Source: Candidatus Blastococcus massiliensis AP3 (GTDB lineage: Bacteria > Actinomycetota > Actinomycetes > Mycobacteriales > Geodermatophilaceae). Taken from it: DNA of 64,000 nucleotides. Below are positions 54,523 to 62,675 of this stretch, in pieces (position 1 is the stretch's first letter; each line of letters begins with the position of its first letter). The position numbers and the translations under genes were made by a program. The stretch covers positions 831,899 to 895,898 of the forward strand of contig NZ_HG931174.1 of assembly GCF_000582785.1 (NCBI RefSeq), in the 5' to 3' direction. The notes beneath the pieces are model-generated. The model was given only the letters and a program-made list of their open reading frames with translations, was not told where the DNA came from and ran no database searches.

Positions 54523-54825
54523 TCAGCCGGCGAGCGGCTCCTGCACCTGCAGGCCGGCGATGGTCTGGAAGTCGCGGAGGATCGAAGAGAGCTCCTCGGC
54601 CGTCCACGCCTCGCAGCAGTCGCAGCCACCCTCGGCGTGGCTGACCAGCCCGAGGCGGCCCCCGGCCTGGTCCTCGTCGATGGCGAGATTGCCCGCCGAC
54701 GGGTGGCGGTGGCAGGCGCAGGCTGCGGCGCAGAGGCCCAGGCCCCAGCCGGAGATGACGACCGTGTGGCCGTCGTCCCGGACCTTGCCGATCTGGAAGA
54801 CGGACGGCTTGTGACTCCTGCTCAC
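54523..54825 (-). CDS. Hypothetical Cys-rich protein, 100 aa
   Basis: 100 residues. VFQIGKVRDDGHTVVISGWG leads to LCAAACACHRH, and later CDCCEAW, giving at least six Cys and several His in two clusters that could bind zinc or iron. No signal peptide. The GTG start at 54825 has GGGGAGGA 6 nt upstream. Terminated by a strong hairpin. I do not recognise the family; it may be a small metal-binding or redox-sensing protein. Confidence 0.65.
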   Translation of the reverse strand: MSRSHKPSVFQIGKVRDDGHTVVISGWGLGLCAAACACHRHPSAGNLAIDEDQAGGRLGLVSHAEGGCDCCEAWTAEELSSILRDFQTIAGLQVQEPLAG

Positions 54826-55024
54826 GGAGTCCTCCCCTCGACAGCCCGTTCCGGAGAGCCGGGCCCGTGTGCGTGTACGTAATAGGAGCTACTGAAGGTT
54901 TCGGCAGGATCGGACCTGGGGTAAAGCCTTCGGCCACACCAATTTCGACACCCACGGTAGCCCCGCCCGCACGGGCCGTCGCCGTCACAACTCCCCATCC
55001 CTCGCGGGGAGGGTTGTCGGAACT

Positions 55025-55056
55025 CCACCGGTCGGAACCGTTCCGGTGACTGGTGG
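55025..55056 (-). terminator. Hairpin after tldE
   Basis: CCACC pairs with GGTGG, GTC with GAC and GGAAC with GTTCC around a one-base centre, with a small bulge. It starts about 30 bp beyond the tldE stop. Confidence 0.55.
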
Positions 55057-55085
55057 GGCGCGCGTGCCGGCCGTGGCGGAGCGCC

Positions 55086-56477
55086 CTAGCTGGCGGGCGA
55101 GACCGAGCTCATGTTGAAGTCCGGCACCCGGAGCATCGGCATGGCCGCACGGGTGAACCAGTCGTTCCACTCCCGCGGCAGGGTGCGCTCGGTGCGGCTG
55201 GCCTGCACCGTCCGGGCGAGGAGGTCGACCGGCGACTCGTTGAACCGGAAGTTGTTCACCGCGCCGGTCACCTCACCGCCCTCGACGAGGAACACGCCGT
55301 CCCGGGTGAGCCCGGTCAGCAGCAGCGTCTGCGGGTCGACCTCGCGGATGTACCAGAGCGTCGTCAGCAGCAGGCCGCGCTCCGTGGCCGCCACCATCTC
55401 GTCGGGTGCGACCGTCGCCGAGCGGTCCTCGAGGATCAGGTTGTCGACGGCGACGGTCGCCGGCGCGGTCTGCTTCAGCGCCCAGGCGCGCGGGCGGACC
55501 AGGTTGGTGAGGACGCCGTCGGTGATCCAGTCGATCGGCGGCGCGGCCAGCCCGTTGTCGAAGACCGAGGCCGCGCCCGACGAGGCGGGCACCACCTGGA
55601 ACGGCGCGGCCTCCAGTCCTGGATGGGCCGGGTCGCTGCGCAGGGTGAGCGGGAGCTCGGCCAGCCGGTCGCCGATGCGGTTGCCGCCACCGGTGCGGGC
55701 GAAGACGTTCCGGCCCTCGTCGGCGTCCCGGGCCTCCATGGTCCAGTACAGGTAGATCATGAGGTCGCTGACGGCGGACGGCGGGAGCAGCGTCTCGTAG
55801 CGGCCGGCCGGCAGGTCGATGCGCCGTCGCGACCAGCCCATCTTCCGCTCGACATCGGCCGCGAGCGCGGCGACGGAGACGTCGCGGAAGTCGCGGGTAC
55901 TGGTGCCCGACCACACCGACCGCGCGAAGTCGGTGCTCTTGCCGTTGAGCTCCACCCGCCCCGTGGGCTGGTCGGTGCGCAGCCGCAGCCCGGTCGAGCT
56001 GCCCAGATAGGTGGTTCTCATGACGTGCTCGGCGAAGCCGAAGAGCAGCTCCTCCCGGTCGCGGGCCTCGCCGAAGGCCTGGCCCAGCGCCGGCGCGAAC
56101 TCCTCGAACACCGCGATCGAGGTCTCCGCGGGGTCGGCCGACCAGTCGCCGTTGCCCGGCGGCTCCTCCGCGACCAGCGGCACGGCGTCCTCGGCGGGGC
56201 CGGCGTCCCGGGCCGCCCGCTCGCTGGCGGTCACCAGCTCCGCGATGTCCGGCGTCCCCGTGCGGGACACGGAGGCCGAGGCCATCCCGGCGCCGCCGTC
56301 GACGAAGGAGACGACGACGACCGAGCGCGAGCGCATCGCCCCGTTGGTGGTGAGGCTGTTGCCCGCCCACCGCAGGTTCGCCTCGGAGTGCTCGGTGACG
56401 TAGGTGATCTGGAAGTCCGCAGTCGAGGCGGCCAGCGCCTGCTCGACGAGCTCCTGCGCGGAGCGGTGCAGGCTCAT
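55086..56477 (-). CDS. tldE: TldE/PmbA-type metalloprotease subunit
   Basis: 463 residues. It lacks the HExxxH metal site, as expected for the non-catalytic TldE partner. YLGSSTGLRLRTDQPTGRVE, LPPSAVSDLMIYLYWTMEAR and EVTGAVNNFRFNESPVDLLA match the PmbA/TldE family. With TldD it forms a heterodimeric protease that degrades unfolded peptides and matures some ribosomal peptides such as microcins. The ATG at 56477 overlaps the tldD stop (ATGA). No peptide-antibiotic precursor is visible next to it. Confidence 0.92.
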   Translation of the reverse strand: MSLHRSAQELVEQALAASTADFQITYVTEHSEANLRWAGNSLTTNGAMRSRSVVVVSFVDGGAGMASASVSRTGTPDIAELVTASERAARDAGPAEDAVPLVAEEPPGNGDWSADPAETSIAVFEEFAPALGQAFGEARDREELLFGFAEHVMRTTYLGSSTGLRLRTDQPTGRVELNGKSTDFARSVWSGTSTRDFRDVSVAALAADVERKMGWSRRRIDLPAGRYETLLPPSAVSDLMIYLYWTMEARDADEGRNVFARTGGGNRIGDRLAELPLTLRSDPAHPGLEAAPFQVVPASSGAASVFDNGLAAPPIDWITDGVLTNLVRPRAWALKQTAPATVAVDNLILEDRSATVAPDEMVAATERGLLLTTLWYIREVDPQTLLLTGLTRDGVFLVEGGEVTGAVNNFRFNESPVDLLARTVQASRTERTLPREWNDWFTRAAMPMLRVPDFNMSSVSPAS

Positions 56478-57985
56478 CGGCCGGCCTCCTGGACGGTGTT
56501 GAGCACCGACACCTGGTCGAAGCGCGCGGTGGGGCAGCCGTGGCTCACCGGCGCCACCTGCCCCGGCTGGGCCTTGCCGCAGTTGAAGGCGCCGCCGAGC
56601 ACGTAGGTCTGCGGCCCGCCGACGACCGACATGGACCCCCAGAAGTCCGTCGTCGTCGCCTGGTAGGCGACGTCGCGCAGCTGGCCGGCGAGCCTGCCGC
56701 CCTCGATCTTGTAGAACCGCTGGCCGGTGAACTGGAAGTTGTAGCGCTGCATGTCGATCGACCAGCTCTTGTCCCCGACGACGTAGATGCCGCGGTCGAC
56801 GCCGGCGATGATCTCCTCGGCCGAGGGCCCGTCGGGGGCCGGCCGCAGCGAGACGTTGGCCATCCGCTGCACCGGCACGTGCCCCGGGGAGTCGGCGAAC
56901 GCGCAGCCGTTGGAGCGCGGCATCCCGCGCAGCCGGGCCATGTTCCGGTCCACCTGGTAGCCCACGAGGACGCCGTCCTTCACGATGTCCCACTCCTGGC
57001 CCGCGACGCCCTCGTCGTCCCAGCCGATGGTGGACAGCCCGTGCGCGGCGGTGCGGTCGCCGGTGACGTGCATCAGCGGCGAGCCGTACTGCAGCGAGCC
57101 GAGCAGGTCGGGCGTCGCGAACGAGGTGCCGGCGTACGCCGCCTCGTAGCCGAGCGCCCGGTCCAGCTCGGTGGCGTGGCCGATGGACTCGTGGATGGTC
57201 AGGAACAGGTTCGACGGGTCGATGACCAGGTCGTAGCGGCCGGGATCGACCGACGGCGCCTTGGTCTTCTCGCGCAGCAGTTCGGGGATCTCGGCGAGTT
57301 CGGCGCGCCAGTCCCAGCCGGTGCCCGTGAGGTACTCCCAGCCGCGGCCCACCGGCGGCGCCAGGGTGCGCATGCTCTCGAACTGGCCGGTGGCGCGGTC
57401 GACGGTGAGCGCCGTGAACTCGGGATGGATGCGGACCCGCTGCTGGCGGGTGCGGGTGCCGGCGGTGTCGGCGTAGTACTTCTGCTCCTTCACGTGCATG
57501 CAGCTGCTCTGCACGTGCTCGACCCCGTCGGCCGCGAGCAGCCGCTCCGAGAGCTCGGTGAGCAGGCCGGTCTTCTCCGGGTCGGGGATCTCGAACGGGT
57601 CGATGTCGTAGTCCGAGACCCACGTGGCGTCCGGGTACACCGGCTCGGGCGCCAGCTCCACGCGGTCGCTGTTGATGGCCGCGGACACCTTCGCCACGGC
57701 GATCGCCTCCTCGGCCAGCCGCACGGCCTCCGCGGCGGTGAGGACGACGCCGGCGGCGAAGCCCCAGGTGCCCTCGTGCACGACCCGCACGGAGAGGCCC
57801 AGGTCCTCGCCGTCGGTCACCGCCTCGGGGCGGGCGTCACGCAGGCTGATCGTCTGGGTGCGGATCCGCTCGACCCGGATGTCGGCGTGCTCGCAGCCCA
57901 GGTCCACCGCGCGGGTGAGCGCGGCGTCGGTGAGCGCGGACAGGGGCAGGGCGAGGAAGGACTCGTCGACGGCGCGTGCTGGCAC
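56474..57985 (-). CDS. tldD: TldD metalloprotease, catalytic subunit
   Basis: 503 residues. The zinc motif HESIGHATELDRALG (HExxxH) is present and a third ligand Cys lies in GGAFNCGKAQPGQV. SIDMQRYNFQFTGQRFYKIE and NGCAFADSPG are family-typical. The N-terminus has no signal, so it is cytoplasmic. It is the first gene of the tldD-tldE pair; the TldE start overlaps by 4 bp. Divergent from the metallo-beta-lactamase-fold gene, with a 106-bp intergenic region occupied by a palindromic element. Confidence 0.93.
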   Translation of the reverse strand: MPARAVDESFLALPLSALTDAALTRAVDLGCEHADIRVERIRTQTISLRDARPEAVTDGEDLGLSVRVVHEGTWGFAAGVVLTAAEAVRLAEEAIAVAKVSAAINSDRVELAPEPVYPDATWVSDYDIDPFEIPDPEKTGLLTELSERLLAADGVEHVQSSCMHVKEQKYYADTAGTRTRQQRVRIHPEFTALTVDRATGQFESMRTLAPPVGRGWEYLTGTGWDWRAELAEIPELLREKTKAPSVDPGRYDLVIDPSNLFLTIHESIGHATELDRALGYEAAYAGTSFATPDLLGSLQYGSPLMHVTGDRTAAHGLSTIGWDDEGVAGQEWDIVKDGVLVGYQVDRNMARLRGMPRSNGCAFADSPGHVPVQRMANVSLRPAPDGPSAEEIIAGVDRGIYVVGDKSWSIDMQRYNFQFTGQRFYKIEGGRLAGQLRDVAYQATTTDFWGSMSVVGGPQTYVLGGAFNCGKAQPGQVAPVSHGCPTARFDQVSVLNTVQEAGR

Positions 57986-58013
57986 GCGGCCTGTCTACCA
58001 GCCCCCGACGCCC

Positions 58014-58075
58014 ACGAGATCTGCACAGTCGCACCCATCAGCGCCCTGATGGGGGCGAGTGTGCAGATCTGGTCG
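58014..58075. repeat. Palindromic element, left copy
   Basis: 62-bp near-perfect palindrome: AGATCTGCACA, TCGC and CCCATCAG pair with CTGATGGG, GCGA and TGTGCAGATCT around CGCC, with only two mismatches in a stem of about 25 bp. It lies in the divergent region between tldD (-) and the MBL-fold gene (+), where promoters are expected. A second copy lies at 58902-58963. Confidence 0.75.
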
Positions 58076-58091
58076 CGGGTAGGCGACCGGC

Positions 58092-58898
58092 ATGGCCGGA
58101 CCTGCGGACGACGTGACGATGACCTTCGGCGGCACCGCGACGATGCTGCTGCGGATCGGCGGGTTCACGCTGCTGACCGATCCCAACTTCCTGCACCGCG
58201 GCGACCGCGCCCACCTGGGCTACGGCCTGCGGGCCAAGCGCCTGACCGAGCCGGCGCTGCAGCCGACCCAGCTGCCGGCGCTCGACGGGATCCTGCTGTC
58301 GCACATGCACGGCGACCACTGGGACCGCATCGCGACGAGGTCGCTGCCCAAGGGGACGCCGGTGGTCACGACCTCGGAGGCCGCGACGTGCCTCGCCAGA
58401 CGCGGCTTCTCCGGCACCGCGGACCTGCAGCCCTGGCAGACCCACGAGTTCACCCGGGGGACCGACACCCTGCGGATCACCGCGGTGCCCGGCGTGCACG
58501 GCCCCGGGCCGCTGGCGAAGCTGCTGCCCTCGGTCATGGGCAGCGTGGTCGAGCTCATCCGGGACGGCGGCGCGGTCTCCTGGCGCGGGTACATCAGCGG
58601 CGACACCCTCTACCGGCCGTTCCTCGGCGAGGTCCTGGAGCGCTGCGGTCCGCTCGACGTGCTCATCCCGCACCTGGGCGGGACGAAGGCGCTCGGTCTC
58701 ACCGTGACCATGGACGCCCGGCAGGGCGCCGACCTCGTCGAGCTCCTGAAGCCGCCGGTCACCGTGCCGGTGCACTACGACGACTACGACCGCTTCAGGA
58801 GCCCGCTCGGTGACTTCGTCGCCGAGGTCGGCCGCCGGGAACTGCCGGGCAGCGTCCGCACCGTGCAGCGCGGCGAGACGATCAGCCTCCGCGCCTGA
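58092..58898 (+). CDS. MBL-fold (metallo-beta-lactamase superfamily) hydrolase
   Basis: 268 residues. The zinc motif is LLSHMHGDHWDRIATRSLPK (HxHxDH), with later ligands in RGYISGDTLYRPFLGEV (Asp) and VTVPVHYDDYDR (His). The fold and FTLLTDPNFLHRGDRAHLGY are typical of UlaG/NAPE-PLD-like cytosolic phosphodiesterases rather than beta-lactamases. Substrate unknown. The gene is flanked on both sides by copies of the same palindromic element (58014-58075 and 58902-58963). Confidence 0.88.
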   Translation: MAGPADDVTMTFGGTATMLLRIGGFTLLTDPNFLHRGDRAHLGYGLRAKRLTEPALQPTQLPALDGILLSHMHGDHWDRIATRSLPKGTPVVTTSEAATCLARRGFSGTADLQPWQTHEFTRGTDTLRITAVPGVHGPGPLAKLLPSVMGSVVELIRDGGAVSWRGYISGDTLYRPFLGEVLERCGPLDVLIPHLGGTKALGLTVTMDARQGADLVELLKPPVTVPVHYDDYDRFRSPLGDFVAEVGRRELPGSVRTVQRGETISLRA

Positions 58899-58901
58899 TG
58901 G

Positions 58902-58963
58902 ACGAGATCTGCACAGTCGCCCCCATCAGCGCCCTGGTGAGGGCCGATGTGCAGATCTCGTCG
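58902..58963. repeat. Palindromic element, right copy
   Basis: 62 bp, matching the left copy at 58014-58075 at about nine positions in ten. Outer arms are a perfect 15 bp when position 58901 is included (GACGAGATCTGCACA / TGTGCAGATCTCGTC). It lies in the space between the MBL-fold gene (+) and the SRPBCC gene (-), so it can serve as a bidirectional terminator. Confidence 0.78.
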
Positions 58964-58969
58964 TCCGAC

Positions 58970-59452
58970 TCAGCGGGCGAGGAGCTCGTCGAGCTTGGCG
59001 TAGCCCTCGGTGACGCCGACCTCCATGCCGCTGGCGACGAAGCCGTCGCGGCCCTCGAACGAGTCGACCAGCGAGGTCGAGGTGAGGCGGGTGCGCCCGT
59101 TCCCGAGGTCCTCGAGGACGAGCTTCTCCAGAGCGACGTCGTCGGGCATGCCCTCGAAGGCGAACGTCTGCACGATCAGCTCGTTCTCGCGCACCTCGTG
59201 GAAGACGCCGTTGAAGCCGTAGTCCTCGCCGTCCTGCGACATCACGTAGCGGTAGGAGCCGCCGGTCCGGCAGTCGTGCCGATCGATCCGGATCTCCATG
59301 CCCTTGGGGCCGGTCCACTGCGCGAAGAGCTCCGGGTCGACGTGCGCCCGGAAGACGTCGGCGGGCGGTGCGTCGAACTCGCGGGTGATCCGGACGAGCG
59401 GGACGTCGGGGTCGACGACGATCTGGGTCTCGCGGTGCGTGGTGCTGGTCAT
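58970..59452 (-). CDS. SRPBCC/AHSA1-like protein (pair 2)
   Basis: 160 residues. PLVRITREFDAPPADVFRAH, then VDPELFAQWTGPKGMEIRID and GGSYRYVMSQDGEDYGFNGV match the AHSA1 branch of the SRPBCC superfamily. It is coupled to the ArsR gene: ATG 59452 overlaps the ArsR stop by four bases (ATGA). Same arrangement as the pair at 24367-25196. Probably binds a small hydrophobic ligand; role unknown. Confidence 0.88.
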   Translation of the reverse strand: MTSTTHRETQIVVDPDVPLVRITREFDAPPADVFRAHVDPELFAQWTGPKGMEIRIDRHDCRTGGSYRYVMSQDGEDYGFNGVFHEVRENELIVQTFAFEGMPDDVALEKLVLEDLGNGRTRLTSTSLVDSFEGRDGFVASGMEVGVTEGYAKLDELLAR

Positions 59453-59799
59453 GGCTGTCCTTCCAGGGACGGGGGGTCGGCATCCGGCATCGATCGCAGG
59501 ACGTCGTCGAGACGGCGGTAGCGCTCCTCGGCCTGGCGCCGGTAGCGCTCGATCCACGTGGTCATCAGGTCGAACACCTCGGCCTCGAGGTGCACCGGGC
59601 GGCGCTGGGCCTCCCGGCTGCGGCTCACCAGGCCGGCGTCCTCGAGCACCTTGAGGTGCTTGGAGACGGCCTGGACGGTCACGTCGTAGGGCGCGGCGAG
59701 CTCGTTGACCGTGGCGTCGCCGACCGCGAGCCGCGCCACGATGTCCCGCCGGGTGGGGTCGGCCAGCGCCGAGAACACCCGGGAGAGCGGATCCGCCAC
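59449..59799 (-). CDS. ArsR family transcriptional regulator (pair 2)
   Basis: 116 residues. SRVFSALADPTRRDIVARLA opens the winged helix, ELAAPYDVTVQAVSKHLKVL is the DNA-reading helix region and EAQRRPVHLEAEVFDLM the wing. No metal-binding Cys. The GTG at 59799 has GAGGAGG 6 nt upstream. Two TCAACC-N4-GGTTGA sites lie upstream (59817-59832 and 59864-59879), a strong case for autoregulation. Confidence 0.9.
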   Translation of the reverse strand: MADPLSRVFSALADPTRRDIVARLAVGDATVNELAAPYDVTVQAVSKHLKVLEDAGLVSRSREAQRRPVHLEAEVFDLMTTWIERYRRQAEERYRRLDDVLRSMPDADPPSLEGQP

Positions 59800-59816
59800 C
59801 AGGTTCCTCCTCTTCC

Positions 59817-59832
59817 TCAACCTTTCGGTTGA
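59817..59832. promoter_or_regulatory. ArsR operator, proximal
   Basis: TCAACC-TTTC-GGTTGA, perfect 6-bp inverted arms, 18 bp upstream of the ArsR start. It shares its arms exactly with the distal site 47 bp away. Confidence 0.8.
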
Positions 59833-59863
59833 AGAGGACGCTAGCGCCGCGCGGCCGACGTGG

Positions 59864-59879
59864 TCAACCGTTTGGTTGA
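59864..59879. promoter_or_regulatory. ArsR operator, distal
   Basis: TCAACC-GTTT-GGTTGA, arms identical to the proximal site. The 47-bp centre spacing is about four and a half helical turns. It also contains the stop codon of the flavoprotein remnant. Confidence 0.78.
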
Positions 59880-59995
59880 GAAAGCTGATCGGCGCCCGGC
59901 GGCCGCCAGCCGAGGACGCCGTCCAGCTGCCGGGCGGCCAGACCACCGATCCCGCCACCGACGACGACGGCCGCCGGCGCCGGGCCGCGGGTCAC
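59864..59995 (-). pseudogene. Remnant of an FAD-dependent monooxygenase, 43 codons
   Basis: Starting at GTG 59995, which overlaps the deaminase stop (GTGA), the frame reads VTRGPAPAAVVVGGGIGGLA, an intact Rossmann FAD motif (GGGIGG), then jumps after AARQ to LDGVLGWRPPGADQ and stops. FAD monooxygenases of this type usually end in a conserved D-x-V-x-x-W-x-P-P segment, so an in-frame internal deletion of roughly 350 codons (inferred from typical family length) joining both ends is the best explanation. The remnant would not be functional. Its end lies inside the ArsR operator. Confidence 0.65.
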
Positions 59996-61290
59996 CCCGC
60001 CGCCAGCCGGGCCGCTCGCTCGGCGACGTCGCGTCGCGAGGCGTCGGCGTCCACCCGCGTCGAGACGCCGTCACGGACCACGGGCTCCCCGCCGACCCAG
60101 ACGTCGCGCACGTGCCGGCCGTCGGCCGACCAGACCAGGTGGGCCAGCAGGTCGGCCGGGTCGCCGACCGGCTCGAAGACCAGGTCGCGGGTGTCGACGT
60201 GCACGAGGTCGGCCCGGCGTCCGGCCTCCAGCACGCCCAGGTCGGGACGACCCACGGCATCGGCCGCCGCGCCGGTGGCCAGCCAGAACGCCTCGGCCGC
60301 GGAGAGCGCGGTGGCCGCCCCCTCGCGCAGCCGCGCCATGGCTGCGGCCAGGCGCAGGTCGGCCAGCAGGTCGAGGGAGTCGTTCGACGCCGGGCCGTCG
60401 GTACCGAGCCCGAGACGGATCCCGCGGTCCAGCATGTCGCGCACGCGGGCGACACCGCTGGCCAGCTTGGCGTTGCTGGCCGGGCAGTGCGCGACGGCGA
60501 CGTCGTACTCGCGCCACAGCTCGAGGTCGTCGTCGTCCATGTGCACGCAGTGGGCGGCCAGGACGCGGCCGCCGAGCACTCCCTGCGCCGCCAGCAGCGC
60601 CGGCACGGACATCCCGTGGGCGGCGAGCAGATCGGCGCCCTCGGTCGTGGTCTCGGCGACGTGCAGGCTCACGAGCAGGCCGTGCTCGCGGGCGGCTGCG
60701 GCGGCGTCCCGGAGCACGGGCAGCGGCACGGTGTAGGCGGCGTGCGGCCCCAGTCCGTACTCCACCCGCCCGTCACCGGACGCGCCGGTGGCCAGCGCCA
60801 CGGCGGCGGCGAGCTGCTCCTCCATCGGGGGCATCCCCGGCAGCGGCAGCAGCGGCGTGGCGATGACCGCACGGGCGCCCGTCGTGCCGACCGCGGCGGC
60901 GATCCGCTCGGGGTGGAAGTACATCTCCACGCTGGTGGTGATGCCGTTGCCCAGCATCTCGGCCGACGCCGCGGTCATGGCGGCCTCGACGTCCTCGGGA
61001 GTCAGGCGTGCCTCGCGGGGCCACATGACGTCCTGGAGCCAGCGGTCCAGCGGCAGGCCCTCGCCCTGGCCGCGGAACAGCGCCATGGGGGCGTGCGAAT
61101 GGGTGTTGACCAGGCCGGGGGTCAGGACGCCGGGCAGGGCCACGACCTCGGCATCCCCGGCGTCCGGGGCCTCCGGAGCCGGACCGAGCCAGGTGATCGC
61201 GCCGTCCTCGACGTCCAGGACGACATCGGGGACGACGGTGCCGGCGCGGTTCCCGACCACGGCCGCCCGGGCGGTGAAGCGCTGGCGCAT
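59992..61290 (-). CDS. Amidohydrolase, MTA/SAH deaminase-like
   Basis: 432 residues of the TRZ/ATZ amidohydrolase branch. The metal ligands are in GLVNTHSHAPMALFRGQGEG, LLVSLHVAETTTEGADLL, RVLAAHCVHMDDDDLELW and LGLGTDGPASNDSLDLLADL. The pattern matches 5-methylthioadenosine/S-adenosylhomocysteine deaminases (MtaD), but related enzymes act on guanine or atrazine derivatives, so the substrate is uncertain. ATG 61290. It is divergent from DedA. The adjacent remnant of a monooxygenase was once translationally coupled to it. Confidence 0.85.
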   Translation of the reverse strand: MRQRFTARAAVVGNRAGTVVPDVVLDVEDGAITWLGPAPEAPDAGDAEVVALPGVLTPGLVNTHSHAPMALFRGQGEGLPLDRWLQDVMWPREARLTPEDVEAAMTAASAEMLGNGITTSVEMYFHPERIAAAVGTTGARAVIATPLLPLPGMPPMEEQLAAAVALATGASGDGRVEYGLGPHAAYTVPLPVLRDAAAAAREHGLLVSLHVAETTTEGADLLAAHGMSVPALLAAQGVLGGRVLAAHCVHMDDDDLELWREYDVAVAHCPASNAKLASGVARVRDMLDRGIRLGLGTDGPASNDSLDLLADLRLAAAMARLREGAATALSAAEAFWLATGAAADAVGRPDLGVLEAGRRADLVHVDTRDLVFEPVGDPADLLAHLVWSADGRHVRDVWVGGEPVVRDGVSTRVDADASRRDVAERAARLAAG

Positions 61291-61352
61291 ACCTCGGGAC
61301 GGTAGTGCCGCCGTCGGTGCGCGTCGCGGCAGCGCGCAGGAGGCGCGATACC

Positions 61353-62033
61353 GTGGGCGCCGTGGACCTCCTCACCGCCGCCGACGAGGGAGGGATCACC
61401 GGTTTCCTGCTCGACCTCGTGAACTCCCTGGGACCGGTGGGGGTGGGGCTGGCCATCCTGGCCGAGACCGTGATCCCCCCGATCCCCAGCGAGGCGGTCC
61501 TCGGGCTGGCCGGCGTGCTGATCAACGACGGCGAGATGGAGGTCGTGCCGGTCATCCTCTTCGCGACCCTCGGATCACTCCTCGGCGCGACGTTCTTCTA
61601 CTACGTCGGACGGGCGCTCGGCCCGCGGCGCTCGCACGCCTTCCTCGACCGGCTGCCGCTGGTGGAGACGGCGGACGTGGACAAGACCTTCGAGTGGTTC
61701 GAGCGGCACGGGCGTTCGGCGGTGTTCTTCGGCCGCATGGTGCCGATCGTGCGCAGTTTCATCTCGGTACCGGCGGGGGTCGTGCGGATGCCGATCGGCC
61801 AGTTCCTGCTCTTCACCGCCGGCGGCAGCCTGATCTGGAACAGCGTGCTCATCGGCCTGGGCGTGGCCGCCGGCGACTTCGTGCAGGAGAACCTGCAGTA
61901 CCTGGACTACGCGGTGGTCGTCGCCGTGGTCGTCGCCGTGACCTGGTTCGCCTACAAGAAGCTCAGCGGCGGGCTGCAACGCCCGCCGACGGCCGGAGCG
62001 CACCTGCCGGCGGACGAGCGTGACGAGCCATGA
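61353..62033 (+). CDS. DedA family membrane protein
   Basis: 226 residues with about five helices. AETVIPPIPSEAVLGLAGVL, GSLLGATFFYYVGRALG and RHGRSAVFFGRMVPIVRSFI are the DedA/SNARE-associated motifs, including the conserved Glu and Arg. Members flip lipids such as undecaprenyl phosphate or phosphatidylethanolamine. The GTG at 61353 has AGGAGG 9 nt upstream; GTG 61362 is an alternative. It overlaps the next gene's ATG by 4 bp. Confidence 0.88.
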   Translation: MGAVDLLTAADEGGITGFLLDLVNSLGPVGVGLAILAETVIPPIPSEAVLGLAGVLINDGEMEVVPVILFATLGSLLGATFFYYVGRALGPRRSHAFLDRLPLVETADVDKTFEWFERHGRSAVFFGRMVPIVRSFISVPAGVVRMPIGQFLLFTAGGSLIWNSVLIGLGVAAGDFVQENLQYLDYAVVVAVVVAVTWFAYKKLSGGLQRPPTAGAHLPADERDEP

Positions 62034-62650
62034 CCGACCTGGTCGACACCCCGCACGGCCCGGCCCGTGTGGTCTCCGCCGGGGACGGGAGCGCGGGCAC
62101 CCTCGTGCTGGGGCACGGCGCCGGTGGGGGGTCGGAGTCCCCGGACCTCGACGCCGTGGCCCTCGAGGCGGCCGACGCCGGCTGGCTCGTGCACCGGGTC
62201 GACCAGCCGTGGCGGGTGGCCGGCAAGCGCATCGCGCCGGCGCCGCCGCGGCTGGACGAGGCCTGGGGAGCGGTGCTGGACCGGCTGCGCCTCCAGGACC
62301 GGCTGCCCGGCCGCCTGGTGCTGGGTGGCCGGAGCGCGGGGGCGCGGGTCGCCTGCCGCACCGCTGCCGCCGAAGGTGCGGCCGGGGTCCTGGCGCTCGC
62401 CTTCCCCCTGCACCCGCCGGGCAGGCCGGAGAAGACCCGGGCGCCCGAACTCACCGGCGTGGCCGTCCCGTTCGTCGTCGTCCAGGGCGAGACGGACGCG
62501 ATGGGTCGGCCCGAGCACGTCGCCGCCGCGCTCACCGGGATCGGGCACGCCTCGGTCTACGCGGTGCCCGGCGACCACTCGCTGAAGAAGAACACGGGGC
62601 TGGTGGCCGCCGCGGCGCTCTCCTGGCTCACCGAGGTTCTCCCCGCCTGA
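62030..62650 (+). CDS. Alpha/beta hydrolase (KANL3/Tex30-like)
   Basis: 206 residues. GTLVLGHGAGGGSESPDLDA is the oxyanion motif, RLVLGGRSAGARVACRTAA the nucleophile elbow (Ser about 103), and VVVQGETDAMGRPEHV carries the Asp; the catalytic His lies in GDHSLKKNTG. The compact size fits the KANL3/Tex30 (DUF, dienelactone-hydrolase-like) family, whose substrates are unknown. ATG 62030 overlaps the DedA stop (ATGA), so the two are coexpressed. Confidence 0.85.
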   Translation: MTDLVDTPHGPARVVSAGDGSAGTLVLGHGAGGGSESPDLDAVALEAADAGWLVHRVDQPWRVAGKRIAPAPPRLDEAWGAVLDRLRLQDRLPGRLVLGGRSAGARVACRTAAAEGAAGVLALAFPLHPPGRPEKTRAPELTGVAVPFVVVQGETDAMGRPEHVAAALTGIGHASVYAVPGDHSLKKNTGLVAAAALSWLTEVLPA

Positions 62651-62675
62651 CCGCTGCCCGCGGTGCCGACAGGGG

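Noticed and set aside
53220-54629. Extended N-terminus for the second NlpC/P60 protein
   Set aside because: Upstream codons give Arg/Pro-rich sequence before the signal peptide. GTG 54248 has GGAGG and places the signal peptide at the start.
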